28,373 bases of DNA, taken from NCBI GenBank assembly GCA_900541335.1, contig UQJC01000025.1, positions 1 through 28,373 of the forward strand, written 5' to 3'. A model generated the notes under the pieces. That model ran no database searches and had not been told where the DNA came from. It was given only the letters and a program-made list of their open reading frames with translations. The position numbers and the translations under genes are program-made. Below, one piece after another: positions 8,037 through 16,014 of the stretch; position 1 is the first letter of the stretch; the number at the start of each line of letters is the position of its first letter. This DNA comes from an uncultured Prevotella sp. (GTDB lineage: Bacteria; Bacteroidota; Bacteroidia; Bacteroidales; Bacteroidaceae).

Positions 8037-8072
8037 AAGGAGATGAGAGTTCACGGCACATCTCATCTCCTT
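8037..8072. terminator. 12-bp perfect hairpin in a divergent intergenic region
   Basis: AAGGAGATGAGA (8037-8048) pairs exactly with TCTCATCTCCTT (8061-8072) around a 12-nt loop. It lies between genes reading away from each other, where a terminator for either is not expected. Its minus strand continues into TTTATTATG, a weak U tract. It sits about 15 nt after a weak minus-strand -7 box (8086-8093), so it may be a 5'-UTR hairpin of the GHL10 mRNA, or the terminator of a lost gene. Confidence 0.6.
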
Positions 8073-8085
8073 GTGATTTCGGCTG

Positions 8086-8093
8086 TAAAGGTA
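8086..8093 (-). promoter_or_regulatory. Possible -7 box for the GHL10 gene
   Basis: The minus strand reads TACCTTTA, one mismatch from TAnnTTTG. No -33 TTTG is seen. It would give a leader of about 230 nt carrying the 8037-8072 hairpin. A second candidate, TATCTTTC near 7930, would give a shorter leader. Confidence 0.3.
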
Positions 8094-8187
8094 GTGTTTT
8101 TTCGGAGGAGAAGGGAAGTTAGCAGGGGACTTCTCAAAGGGAAGCAGGTTCTAAGGGGATGAGCTCCCCATATTATCAAGAAAAACG

Positions 8188-8195
8188 TAACTTTG
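8188..8195 (+). promoter_or_regulatory. -7 box for the ispD-licD operon
   Basis: TAACTTTG is an exact TAnnTTTG match on the plus strand. No -33 TTTG is present at 19-21 nt. The start codon is at 8380, so the leader would be about 180 nt. That leader contains a small hairpin (CCTG near 8255 with CAGG near 8271) but no riboswitch I recognise. Nothing else is visible in 8093-8379. Confidence 0.5.
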
Positions 8196-8379
8196 CGGCA
8201 CTGTTCTCTAACAAAAAGTGCCCGATTTCCGCTTTTAGCTAAACGATGAAATTCCTGTAAGCTTGCTTTCGCAGGCTAAACCAGGATAACGCATTTGTGA
8301 AAAACGGAAACACACGATTCCTTCTGCTTCTCTCCCCCTGCAAGCAGAACATTCAGCTTTTACCCTACCGCTAACTCCT

Positions 8380-9945
8380 ATGTCAACAAACGTAGCCATC
8401 ATTCTTGCCGGTGGAAAAGGAAACCGAATGGGAACGGAATGTCCCAAACAGTTTCTAGAACTTCGAGGCAAGACCATTCTTGAATATAGTATCCACGCTT
8501 TTGAGCAAAATCCGCACATCGATGAGATTGCGGTTGTTGTTGCCCCCGAATACCATCACCGTTTGGAGGACATGAAGCTCCTCAACGGTTGGACAAAACT
8601 GACCAAGGTTTTGGAAGGCGGGAGGGAACGCTCTGATTCGAGTTTGGCAGCCATTCGTGCCTACGAGGGACAAGAGGTTAACCTCCTCTTTCACGACGCT
8701 GCACGTCCCTTGGTTACGCAAGCCATCATTGACCAAGTTTGTGAGGCCTTACTCACCCAGGAGGCTGTCGGCGTAGGCATTCCCTCGGTAGATACCATTA
8801 TGCAGGTGGAAGCCGATTGCATTACCCAAGTACCTGACCGCACGACCTTGCAACGAATGCAAACACCGCAGGCTTTTCGGGCTACAACCATTACTGAAGC
8901 CTATCGCCGTGCTTTGGCTGACCCCAACTTCCGTGCCACTGACGATTGCGGCGTAGTGCTCCACTATTTACCCGAAGTTCCCATCTACGTGGTGAAAGGC
9001 GATGAGCGCAACTTGAAGTTGACCTATGCAGCGGATCTTGACACATTAGACCGTCTGTTGGCCGACGAGGAAGAAATGCCCACACCTCACGCTGAAGCCT
9101 TTCTGCCTCAGCCTGATAATGAAACCCCTGCGGGCAGAATGCGCTACATGAAGGCTTTTCACAAACAGAACCTTCGCGATATGCAGTTGGCGGAATTGGA
9201 CATTCTGCGCCACGTGGCACGCGTCTGCGAACGCCATGATATTCCCTACTGGCTCGACAGTGGCACATTGCTCGGCGCTGTGCGTCACGGTGGCTTTATC
9301 CCCTGGGATGACGATATCGACATTTGCATGCCTCTGGAAGAAATTCCTCGCTTCGTAGAAGTAGCTAAAAAGGAGCTTCCGGAACATCTCTTTGTACAAA
9401 CACCAGAGACGGAACCCGAAATGCGCCTGCCTATCTGCAAAGTGCGCAACTTGAATTCACTCATCGTAGAGGGAGCAGACGATTTCTCTAAGACGTATGC
9501 GAAAGGCTTGTATATCGATATCTTTCCGATGCATCCCTGGCCTACCTTCCCGAAGATGTTTTCCAAGAAAGTGGCACGCGGTTACTGCCGTGCCAATGCC
9601 ATTCTCCATGCCCAACATACATACAGTTGGCGCTCGGTAGCCGAACTCTTTTACTTCGGTGCCAAACGGGCTCTATTAGGAACACTTTGGCATACGGCGG
9701 CACTTTTTACAAGCAAAAACAAATATTATTCGAATACACTCAATAACAGCGGAAACGGAAACCGTCACTTGCAAAGCACCATCTTCCCACTTACAACTAT
9801 CGAGTTTGAAGGGGAGAAATTTTCCGCTCCTGCTGACGCTGATACTTACCTACGCGATCTCTTTGGCGAATACATGACATTACCACCTGAGGATCAACGC
9901 GAAGGACATGCAACATTTTATTTGACGGAATTGGTAGAATTATAA
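8380..9945 (+). CDS. IspD/TarI-like cytidylyltransferase fused to LicD phospho-ligand transferase
   Basis: This 521-residue cytoplasmic protein has two catalytic halves. Residues 1-230 are an IspD/TarI-type CTP transferase: LAGGKGNRMG (9-18), PKQF (22-25), HDAARP (105-110), QTPQAF (161-166) and GDERNLKLT (207-215). The family couples CMP to polyol phosphates such as methylerythritol 4-P (IspD) or ribitol 5-P (TarI, human ISPD). Residues about 265-521 are LicD (PF04991), with SGTLLGAVRHGG (294-305) and the metal-binding WDDDID (309-314). LicD proteins move phosphocholine or polyol phosphate from a CDP donor to glycans. A proline-rich linker (233-250) joins them. The fusion suggests the donor is made and used by one polypeptide, so surface-glycan decoration is more likely than the MEP pathway. 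First gene of a plus-strand run. Confidence 0.9.
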   Translation: MSTNVAIILAGGKGNRMGTECPKQFLELRGKTILEYSIHAFEQNPHIDEIAVVVAPEYHHRLEDMKLLNGWTKLTKVLEGGRERSDSSLAAIRAYEGQEVNLLFHDAARPLVTQAIIDQVCEALLTQEAVGVGIPSVDTIMQVEADCITQVPDRTTLQRMQTPQAFRATTITEAYRRALADPNFRATDDCGVVLHYLPEVPIYVVKGDERNLKLTYAADLDTLDRLLADEEEMPTPHAEAFLPQPDNETPAGRMRYMKAFHKQNLRDMQLAELDILRHVARVCERHDIPYWLDSGTLLGAVRHGGFIPWDDDIDICMPLEEIPRFVEVAKKELPEHLFVQTPETEPEMRLPICKVRNLNSLIVEGADDFSKTYAKGLYIDIFPMHPWPTFPKMFSKKVARGYCRANAILHAQHTYSWRSVAELFYFGAKRALLGTLWHTAALFTSKNKYYSNTLNNSGNGNRHLQSTIFPLTTIEFEGEKFSAPADADTYLRDLFGEYMTLPPEDQREGHATFYLTELVEL

Positions 9946-10008
9946 AGTCCTTCTGAAGTTTTTAAAGAAACTTATTCCCTACCAGAAACTGTCTCAAGAT
10001 ACATCATT

Positions 10009-11820
10009 ATGCAAGCCATTATCTTAGCAGCAGGTATGGGTCGTCGATTAGGCGAACTTACCAAAGACAATACCAAATGTATGGTGGAAGTAAACGGTGT
10101 CAGACTGATTGACCGTTTGCTGAACCAACTTGCTCCACTGGGGCTTAACCGCGTAGTTATAGTAGTGGGCTATGAGGGACAAAAGTTACGCGACTACATC
10201 GGTGACCGTTATGCCGACCGTTTGCACATCGAGTATGTCAACAACCCGGTTTATGACAAGACGAACAATATCTACTCGTTGGCACTTGCTAAGGAACAAT
10301 TGCAGGAGGACGACACCTTGCTTATCGAAAGTGACTTGATCTTTGACGACGCAATGTTCTCTCTGATTCTTAATGACCAGCGACCGAACTTGGCTCTCGT
10401 AGCCAAATACCAAACTTGGATGGACGGTACGATGGTCTGCATTGACGATGATTGTAACATTGTCAACTTCGTTCCCAAGCAGGCTTTCAACTATGCTGAT
10501 ACGAACCGCTACTACAAGACGGTCAACATCTATAAGTTTAGCCGCGACTTCTCACGCCACAAGTATGTTCCCTTCCTCGAAGCTTACTCAAAGGCTATGG
10601 GGAACAACGAATATTACGAGCAGGTACTCCGCGTGATAACCTTCCTCGACAAGAGTGATCTCAAGGCTTTACCTATCACGAACGAGAAGTGGTATGAGAT
10701 TGATGACATCCAAGATCTTGACATCGCGTCAACCATCTTTGCTGACGATGAATCACGCAAACAGCTCTACATGCGCCGCTACGGTGGCTATTGGCGTTTC
10801 CCCGAGATGCTGGACTTTTGCTACCTGGTCAACCCGTATTTCCCGACCCAACGAATGCGTGACGAAATGCGCGCGAACTTTGACACTTTGCTGACGGAAT
10901 ATCCCTCGGGCATGTATGTCAATTCGCTTTTGGCTAGCAAATGCTTCAACGTTCGTCAGGAATACATGGCAGTCGGCAACGGAGCTGCTGAATTGATTAA
11001 AGGACTGATGGAAAGCGAAACGGGCAAAGTCGGTGTGGTCTACCCTACCTTTGAAGAGTATCCACACCGCCTCCAAAAAGAACAAATCGTTCCCTTCTTC
11101 CCTGCCAACAAGGATTGCCGCTACACAGCAGACGACCTCAAGGCTTTCTATGCCGACAAGGAGTTGAGTACGCTGTTGCTGATTAACCCCGACAATCCCA
11201 GTGGTAACTTTATACCAGTCCCTGATGTTCTCATGCTTGCCGCATGGTGCCAGGATCATGGCATTCGCTTGATTCTCGATGAAAGTTTTGTAGACTTCAG
11301 CCAAGACTGGGAAACCAGCAGCTTGCTTGACAATGGCATTCTTCAGGCTTACCCCAACTTGATCGTAGTAAAAAGTATTTCGAAAAGCTTTGGTGTACCA
11401 GGACTTCGTTTGGGAATCTTAGCCTCAGCCAATAAGGAACTGATTGCCCAAATCAAGAAGGAGGTCAGCATCTGGAACTTGAACTCATTTGCTGAGTTCT
11501 TCATGCAGATTTACACGAAGTACGAAAAGGACTACAAGCGTGCCTGTGAGAAATTCCAAATGGAACGCACGCGTTTCTATCACGCACTTAGTGCTGTACC
11601 CTTCCTTCGTGTAATTCCTTCTGAAGCAAACTACTTCCTGTGTGAAGTGACCGACCGTTTCTCTTCTACCGAATTGACGGAACGTTTGCTCAAAGACTAC
11701 AACATTCTCATCAAAGATTGCGACACGAAGAATGGACTTCAAGACAAGAACTACATTCGCATTGCAGTGCGCAACACAGCGGACAATAACCGACTGGTTG
11801 AGGTGCTGATGAGTTTGTAA
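10009..11820 (+). CDS. LicC-like nucleotidyltransferase fused to CobD/HisC-like PLP enzyme
   Basis: The 603-residue protein has two parts. Residues 1-240 are a sugar-nucleotidyltransferase fold of the LicC/PntC/inositol-P cytidylyltransferase type: ILAAGMGRRL (5-14), NTKCMVEVNG (21-30), NNIYSLALA (86-94), ESDL (107-110) and KWYEIDDIQDL (227-237). Residues about 260-603 are a fold-type I aminotransferase: GNGAAELI (323-330), NPDNPSG (393-399), ILDESFVDF (422-430) and the PLP-binding K459 in SISKSFGVPGLRLG. The C-terminal part resembles threonine-phosphate decarboxylase CobD at least as much as HisC. I infer a CDP-activated amino-alcohol (for example phosphoethanolamine or aminopropanol phosphate made by decarboxylation); a true transaminase, as in PntC-AEP transaminase fusions, is the alternative. 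It lies 63 nt after ispD-licD. Confidence 0.88.
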   Translation: MQAIILAAGMGRRLGELTKDNTKCMVEVNGVRLIDRLLNQLAPLGLNRVVIVVGYEGQKLRDYIGDRYADRLHIEYVNNPVYDKTNNIYSLALAKEQLQEDDTLLIESDLIFDDAMFSLILNDQRPNLALVAKYQTWMDGTMVCIDDDCNIVNFVPKQAFNYADTNRYYKTVNIYKFSRDFSRHKYVPFLEAYSKAMGNNEYYEQVLRVITFLDKSDLKALPITNEKWYEIDDIQDLDIASTIFADDESRKQLYMRRYGGYWRFPEMLDFCYLVNPYFPTQRMRDEMRANFDTLLTEYPSGMYVNSLLASKCFNVRQEYMAVGNGAAELIKGLMESETGKVGVVYPTFEEYPHRLQKEQIVPFFPANKDCRYTADDLKAFYADKELSTLLLINPDNPSGNFIPVPDVLMLAAWCQDHGIRLILDESFVDFSQDWETSSLLDNGILQAYPNLIVVKSISKSFGVPGLRLGILASANKELIAQIKKEVSIWNLNSFAEFFMQIYTKYEKDYKRACEKFQMERTRFYHALSAVPFLRVIPSEANYFLCEVTDRFSSTELTERLLKDYNILIKDCDTKNGLQDKNYIRIAVRNTADNNRLVEVLMSL

Positions 11821-11875
11821 GCCAAAACCACAAGCAAGTTCTTCGTGAGCTTGCCTAACCCTAATCCAATCCTTT

Positions 11876-12886
11876 ATGCTAAATATCTGCATCTGCGGAG
11901 GAGGTTCTCTAGGACACGTCTGTGCAGGCGTATTGGGAGCCAACGCCAATGTCCGACTCCGTATCCACAGTCGCCGTCCCGAAGCTTGGAATAAGACGAT
12001 ACACGTAACTGACCCTAATGACAAAGTATATTTAGGTAAGTTAGACTGCGTGACTTCCTCTTATGAAGAAGCATTAGAAGGATGCCAGCTACTGCTACTT
12101 TGCCTACCAGGTCCATCTATAGCTGAAACCCTGAAAGCACTGCGTCCCTATCTACCTACTGACTGTGCTGTTGGATCTATTGTCGGAAGCACGGGCTTTT
12201 TCTTCCATGCCCACGAATTGCTCGCCCCCACAACACCGCTCTACACTTATCAACGTGTGCCTTTTATTGCCCGAACCTCGCACTATGGTGAAGAGGCTAA
12301 ACTATTGGGATACAAGTCTGAGGTGCATCTAGCTGTAGAAAACATGGAAGACGTAGAGTCGTTTCGCCAAATGATGGAGGAACTTTTTCTGACACCAACC
12401 ACCCTGCTTCACAACTTCTACGAAGCAAGCTTGACAAACAGTAACCCAATTCTGCATACGGGACGATTGTATACCATGTGGAAGGACTGGAACGGTACAG
12501 CTTACACACAGCGAAGCTATTTCTACAAAGAATGGACGGACGAAGCCTCGGAGTGCATCTTGGCTATGGATCAGGAGTTTTTCCATGTATTGAAACACTT
12601 ACCCATTGAGGGGCACAGCATACCCACACTACTGGAGTATTACGAAAGTACGGATGCATCCTCTCTAACTCGCAAGATCTCTTCAATAAAAGCTTTTGAA
12701 CCCATACAATCCCCAATGGTTGAAACGGCTGAAGGATGGATTCCAGACTTCACCAGCCGTTACTTTACGGAAGACTTTCCCTGCGGACTGACATTTATCA
12801 AACAATTGGCAGTAAAACATCAGGTAAAGACCCCCCTTATAGACCAAGTACTCGAATGGGGATTAAGTAAAGTAGAGCACTCCTAA
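11876..12886 (+). CDS. Opine dehydrogenase family (NAD/NADP octopine/nopaline dehydrogenase-like) oxidoreductase
   Basis: At 336 residues it begins with a Rossmann dinucleotide loop, GGGSLGH (8-14), and the strand LLLLCLPGPS (72-81). The C-terminal helical domain carries NSNPILH (188-194), matching the N-x-N-P-x-x-H motif whose His is catalytic in octopine dehydrogenases. Such enzymes join an amino acid to a keto acid by reductive amination, or reduce keto/aldehyde substrates in related folds. The substrate cannot be read from sequence. It lies 55 nt after the LicC-CobD fusion and 8 nt before the ABC gene, so it is probably co-transcribed. Its place beside two CTP transferases suggests it makes or modifies the ligand that is activated. 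Confidence 0.85.
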   Translation: MLNICICGGGSLGHVCAGVLGANANVRLRIHSRRPEAWNKTIHVTDPNDKVYLGKLDCVTSSYEEALEGCQLLLLCLPGPSIAETLKALRPYLPTDCAVGSIVGSTGFFFHAHELLAPTTPLYTYQRVPFIARTSHYGEEAKLLGYKSEVHLAVENMEDVESFRQMMEELFLTPTTLLHNFYEASLTNSNPILHTGRLYTMWKDWNGTAYTQRSYFYKEWTDEASECILAMDQEFFHVLKHLPIEGHSIPTLLEYYESTDASSLTRKISSIKAFEPIQSPMVETAEGWIPDFTSRYFTEDFPCGLTFIKQLAVKHQVKTPLIDQVLEWGLSKVEHS

Positions 12887-12894
12887 TATTCTTC

Positions 12895-13692
12895 ATGCTT
12901 CGCTTCACCCACCTTACAACCGGCTACGGTCGGAAAACCATTGGAAACGACCTTTCGGCTCACTTGCCGAAAGGTCGTTTAGTCGCGTTGTTAGGGGGCA
13001 ATGGAGCCGGAAAAAGTACTTTGCTACGCACCTTGGCTGGTTTTCAACCACCGCTCACCACTCCTTCCGTTTCAGAAACTGGGATTTGGTTAGACGGGAA
13101 GGATTTGAAAAACTACTCAGCTCGCGAATTGGCACGTAAACTAAGTGTGGTATTGACATTTAAACCCGAAGCTGATGCACTTACAGTTTGGGACGTGGTA
13201 CAAGCCGGGCGCATTCCTCACCAAAAGTTGTTGACTGGTACAAACCAAGCAGATGTGCAAGCGGTAGAACAGGCTTTGGCTTTGACTAATACCCAACGCT
13301 TTGCCCAACGCGAACTTTGTACGCTCAGCGACGGGGAACGTCAACGAGTCTTTATAGCCAAGGCCTTGGCACAGGAAACACCCGTCATTTTGCTTGACGA
13401 GCCCTCCGCTTTTCTAGATTTTCCCTCGAAAATTCAGCTATTCCGCTTGCTATTATCGTTAGCTCACGAAGCAGACAAATCCATTCTCCTTTCTACCCAC
13501 GATGTGGAAATGGCATTGGAGTTTGCGGACCAACTGTGGCTGCTCTCTTCCCACGGCATTCAGGCTGGTACAACAGCCGAACTTGCTCAACAAGGTGCAC
13601 TCGATCGTTGCTTTGCAGCGGCTGATGTCCGATTTGATACAAAGAGCGGAAGATTCATCTATGAACGGGAAAAAACAACACGCCCCATGTAA
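12895..13692 (+). CDS. ABC transporter ATP-binding protein, FecE/BtuD/HmuV type
   Basis: The 265-residue cytoplasmic ATPase carries Walker A GGNGAGKST (34-42), signature LSDGERQR (144-151), Walker B VILLDEP (164-170) and the switch histidine in LSTHD. The Q-loop position reads VVLTFKP, which is usual for the FecE-like subgroup, where VLT replaces the standard Q segment. The family energises uptake of ferric siderophores, haem or cobalamin. No permease or binding protein lies nearby, so it is an orphan here; its partners must be elsewhere or it serves another transporter. The start is 8 nt after the opine dehydrogenase stop, which argues for co-transcription. Substrate unknown. Confidence 0.9.
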   Translation: MLRFTHLTTGYGRKTIGNDLSAHLPKGRLVALLGGNGAGKSTLLRTLAGFQPPLTTPSVSETGIWLDGKDLKNYSARELARKLSVVLTFKPEADALTVWDVVQAGRIPHQKLLTGTNQADVQAVEQALALTNTQRFAQRELCTLSDGERQRVFIAKALAQETPVILLDEPSAFLDFPSKIQLFRLLLSLAHEADKSILLSTHDVEMALEFADQLWLLSSHGIQAGTTAELAQQGALDRCFAAADVRFDTKSGRFIYEREKTTRPM

Positions 13693-13737
13693 CATCGTCC
13701 CAACAACCTGATAACTCTTTTATAACAACACCCTAAC

Positions 13738-15864
13738 ATGATCGTCTGCATCGCCGAAAAGCCCAGTGTGGCAAAGGATATCGCTAAAGTACTCGGAGCC
13801 TATGAATCCCACGACGGATATATCGAAGGCAACGGCTACCAGGTGACTTGGACTTATGGCCACCTCTGCGAACTGAAATACCCCGAAGACTATACGCCCA
13901 TGTGGAAAAGATGGTCACTCGGTTCCCTGCCGATGGTTCCTGCCCGCTTTGGTATCCGACTGAAAGAAGACGAAGGGGTGAAACGACAATTTCGTGTCAT
14001 TGAGAGTTTGATGGCAAAGGCTGACCGCATTATCAACTGCGGTGATGCCGGACAAGAAGGTGAACTCATTCAGCGTTGGGTTATGCAGAAAGCGCAAGCA
14101 CACTGTCCTGTAGACCGACTTTGGATTTCTTCGTTGACAGAAGAAAGTATTCGTGAAGGCTTTGCCACGCTTCGCCCTCAAGAAGAGTACAAGTCGCTTT
14201 ACGAGGCTGGACTCTGTCGTGCCATCGGCGACTGGCTCTTGGGAATGAATGCTACTCGCCTGTACACCATCAAGTACGGAGGACAACGAGGTCCAGGAGT
14301 ACCCCCTCTCTCCATCGGCAGAGTACAAACACCGACATTAGCCCTCATTGTACGCCGGCAGGAAGAAATGGATAACTTCAAGCCTGAACCTTACTGGGTG
14401 CTGACGACTATCTACCGCGACACGACCTTCAACGCACTCATGGCTGATCCTAATGAAGACGAGGGAGCGGAAACGGAAGACGAAAACGATAAGGAAAAGA
14501 ACGACAAGCGAAAAGCGCAACCAACCTTACGCGGATTCAGCACAGAGGAAGAAGGGCGCGCGGCCTTGGAGCGCATTCAGTCGGAACCGTTCCAAGTAAC
14601 GGAAGTGGAAAAGAAGCGCGGAACGGAAATGCCGCCCCGACTCTTTGACTTGACTTCACTGCAGGTAGACTGCAACAAAAAATTCGGCTATTCGGCTGAC
14701 CAGACTTTGCAACTCATCCAGTCACTCTACGAGAAGAAAGTGACCACCTATCCACGTGTGGACACGACCTTCCTCTCTGATGATATTTATCCCAAATGTC
14801 CGAATATTCTCAAGGGCATCCGACCACTGTACGATGAATTGCTTGCCCCCTTACGCGGAGCCCCTTTGTTGAAGCGCAAAAAGGTTTTTGACTCCTCGAA
14901 GGTAACCGATCACCATGCCATCATTCCTACGGGCGTAGCTCCGCAGAATTTGACGGACATGGAACGCAACGTATACGACCTCGTAGCTCGCCGCTTCATT
15001 ACCGTCTTCTACCCCGACTGTAAATTTGCTACGACAACCGTACTGGGGCAAGCTGCAGACGTTTCATTTAAAACGACAGGTAAGGTCATTCTCGAACCTG
15101 GATGGCGTGCCGTACCAGCCTCAGCCGCACGCCTCATGAGCAATGCAGATGAAGACGAGAAACAAACGGAAACGGACAAAGTACTTCCTGACTTTGTAAA
15201 GGGGGAAAGCGGACCGCACCAACCCGACTTGGCTGAAAAAATGACGACTCCTCCCCGTCCCTATACCGAAGCGACCTTGCTCCGTGCAATGGAAACTGCA
15301 GGCAAGACGGTGGAAGACGATGAGTTACGCGATGCACTGAAGGAAAATGGTATAGGTAGACCTTCTACCCGTGCCGCCATTATTGAAACCCTGTTCCGGC
15401 GTCAGTACATCCGCCGCCAACGTAAAAACATCCTCGCAACTCCTACGGGAATGGAGCTGATTTCGCTGATTAAGGAAGAGTTGCTCAAAAGTGCGGAACT
15501 AACGGGTCTATGGGAAAAGAAGTTGCGCCAGATTGAGCATCATAAATACAGTGCGGCACAATTTATCGATGAGTTGAAAATAATGGTCAGCGACATTGTC
15601 CGTCAGGTATTAAGTGATAACTCCAACCGCCACGTCACGCAAACAGTCAGCACCGAAGCTACGGAAGCAACGGGCAAAGCTAAAACGGAAGCATCCTCTA
15701 CTACCAACGATAAACCCGTAAAAGCAAAGCCTAAACGCCGCATTATTCGCGAAGGCAGTCTCTGTCCCGAATGTGGACAAGGCAAGGTCATCAAAGGTAA
15801 AACGGCTTACGGCTGTTCACGTTGGAAGGAAGGCTGTAACTGGCGAAAGCCGTTTAAGAAATAA
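13738..15864 (+). CDS. topB: DNA topoisomerase III
   Basis: This 708-residue type IA topoisomerase relaxes and decatenates DNA. The Toprim domain opens the protein (MIVCIAEKPSVAKDIAKVLG) with the acidic GDAGQEGELI metal site near 101-110. The catalytic tyrosine is Y338 in VTTYPRVDT. A C-terminal four-cysteine zinc module has C676, C679, C693 and C700. There are two acidic insertions, about 239-257 and 467-482, of low complexity. Length fits Bacteroidota TopB. It follows the ABC gene by 45 nt with no terminator between, and its own terminator is at 15921-15968. Confident identification. Confidence 0.96.
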   Translation: MIVCIAEKPSVAKDIAKVLGAYESHDGYIEGNGYQVTWTYGHLCELKYPEDYTPMWKRWSLGSLPMVPARFGIRLKEDEGVKRQFRVIESLMAKADRIINCGDAGQEGELIQRWVMQKAQAHCPVDRLWISSLTEESIREGFATLRPQEEYKSLYEAGLCRAIGDWLLGMNATRLYTIKYGGQRGPGVPPLSIGRVQTPTLALIVRRQEEMDNFKPEPYWVLTTIYRDTTFNALMADPNEDEGAETEDENDKEKNDKRKAQPTLRGFSTEEEGRAALERIQSEPFQVTEVEKKRGTEMPPRLFDLTSLQVDCNKKFGYSADQTLQLIQSLYEKKVTTYPRVDTTFLSDDIYPKCPNILKGIRPLYDELLAPLRGAPLLKRKKVFDSSKVTDHHAIIPTGVAPQNLTDMERNVYDLVARRFITVFYPDCKFATTTVLGQAADVSFKTTGKVILEPGWRAVPASAARLMSNADEDEKQTETDKVLPDFVKGESGPHQPDLAEKMTTPPRPYTEATLLRAMETAGKTVEDDELRDALKENGIGRPSTRAAIIETLFRRQYIRRQRKNILATPTGMELISLIKEELLKSAELTGLWEKKLRQIEHHKYSAAQFIDELKIMVSDIVRQVLSDNSNRHVTQTVSTEATEATGKAKTEASSTTNDKPVKAKPKRRIIREGSLCPECGQGKVIKGKTAYGCSRWKEGCNWRKPFKK

Positions 15865-15920
15865 GTGAAAGTAGCATGAGCTGGACTCATATATCCTAAC
15901 AAAGTGCTCTATACAAATAT

Positions 15921-15968
15921 AAGAAATGCCTTTAGACCGGAATAGATTTCCGTCTAAAGGCATTTCTT
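15921..15968. terminator. Long bidirectional terminator between topB and the transglutaminase-like gene
   Basis: AAGAAATGCCTTTAGAC (15921-15937) pairs perfectly with 15952-15968, 17 bp. After one bulged C, GGAA (15939-15942) pairs with TTCC (15948-15951). It sits between convergent genes ending at 15864 (+) and 16015 (-). U-runs are short on both sides, but the stem is unusually strong. Confidence 0.8.
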
Positions 15969-16014
15969 GTATAAATGAAGTATCCCCAGATAGGGAGGAC
16001 AACAGTCTACTATT

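Noticed and set aside
2699..8072. Shared stem start AAGGAGAT in the hairpins at 2699 and 8037 as a repeat family
   Set aside because: Only eight bases are shared and the loops differ; two terminator stems can match this far by chance.
8380..9069. Housekeeping ispD of the MEP pathway
   Set aside because: The domain is fused to LicD and lies with ligand-transfer genes. QTPQAF at 161-166 is at least as TarI-like as IspD-like. It cannot be excluded without checking for another ispD.
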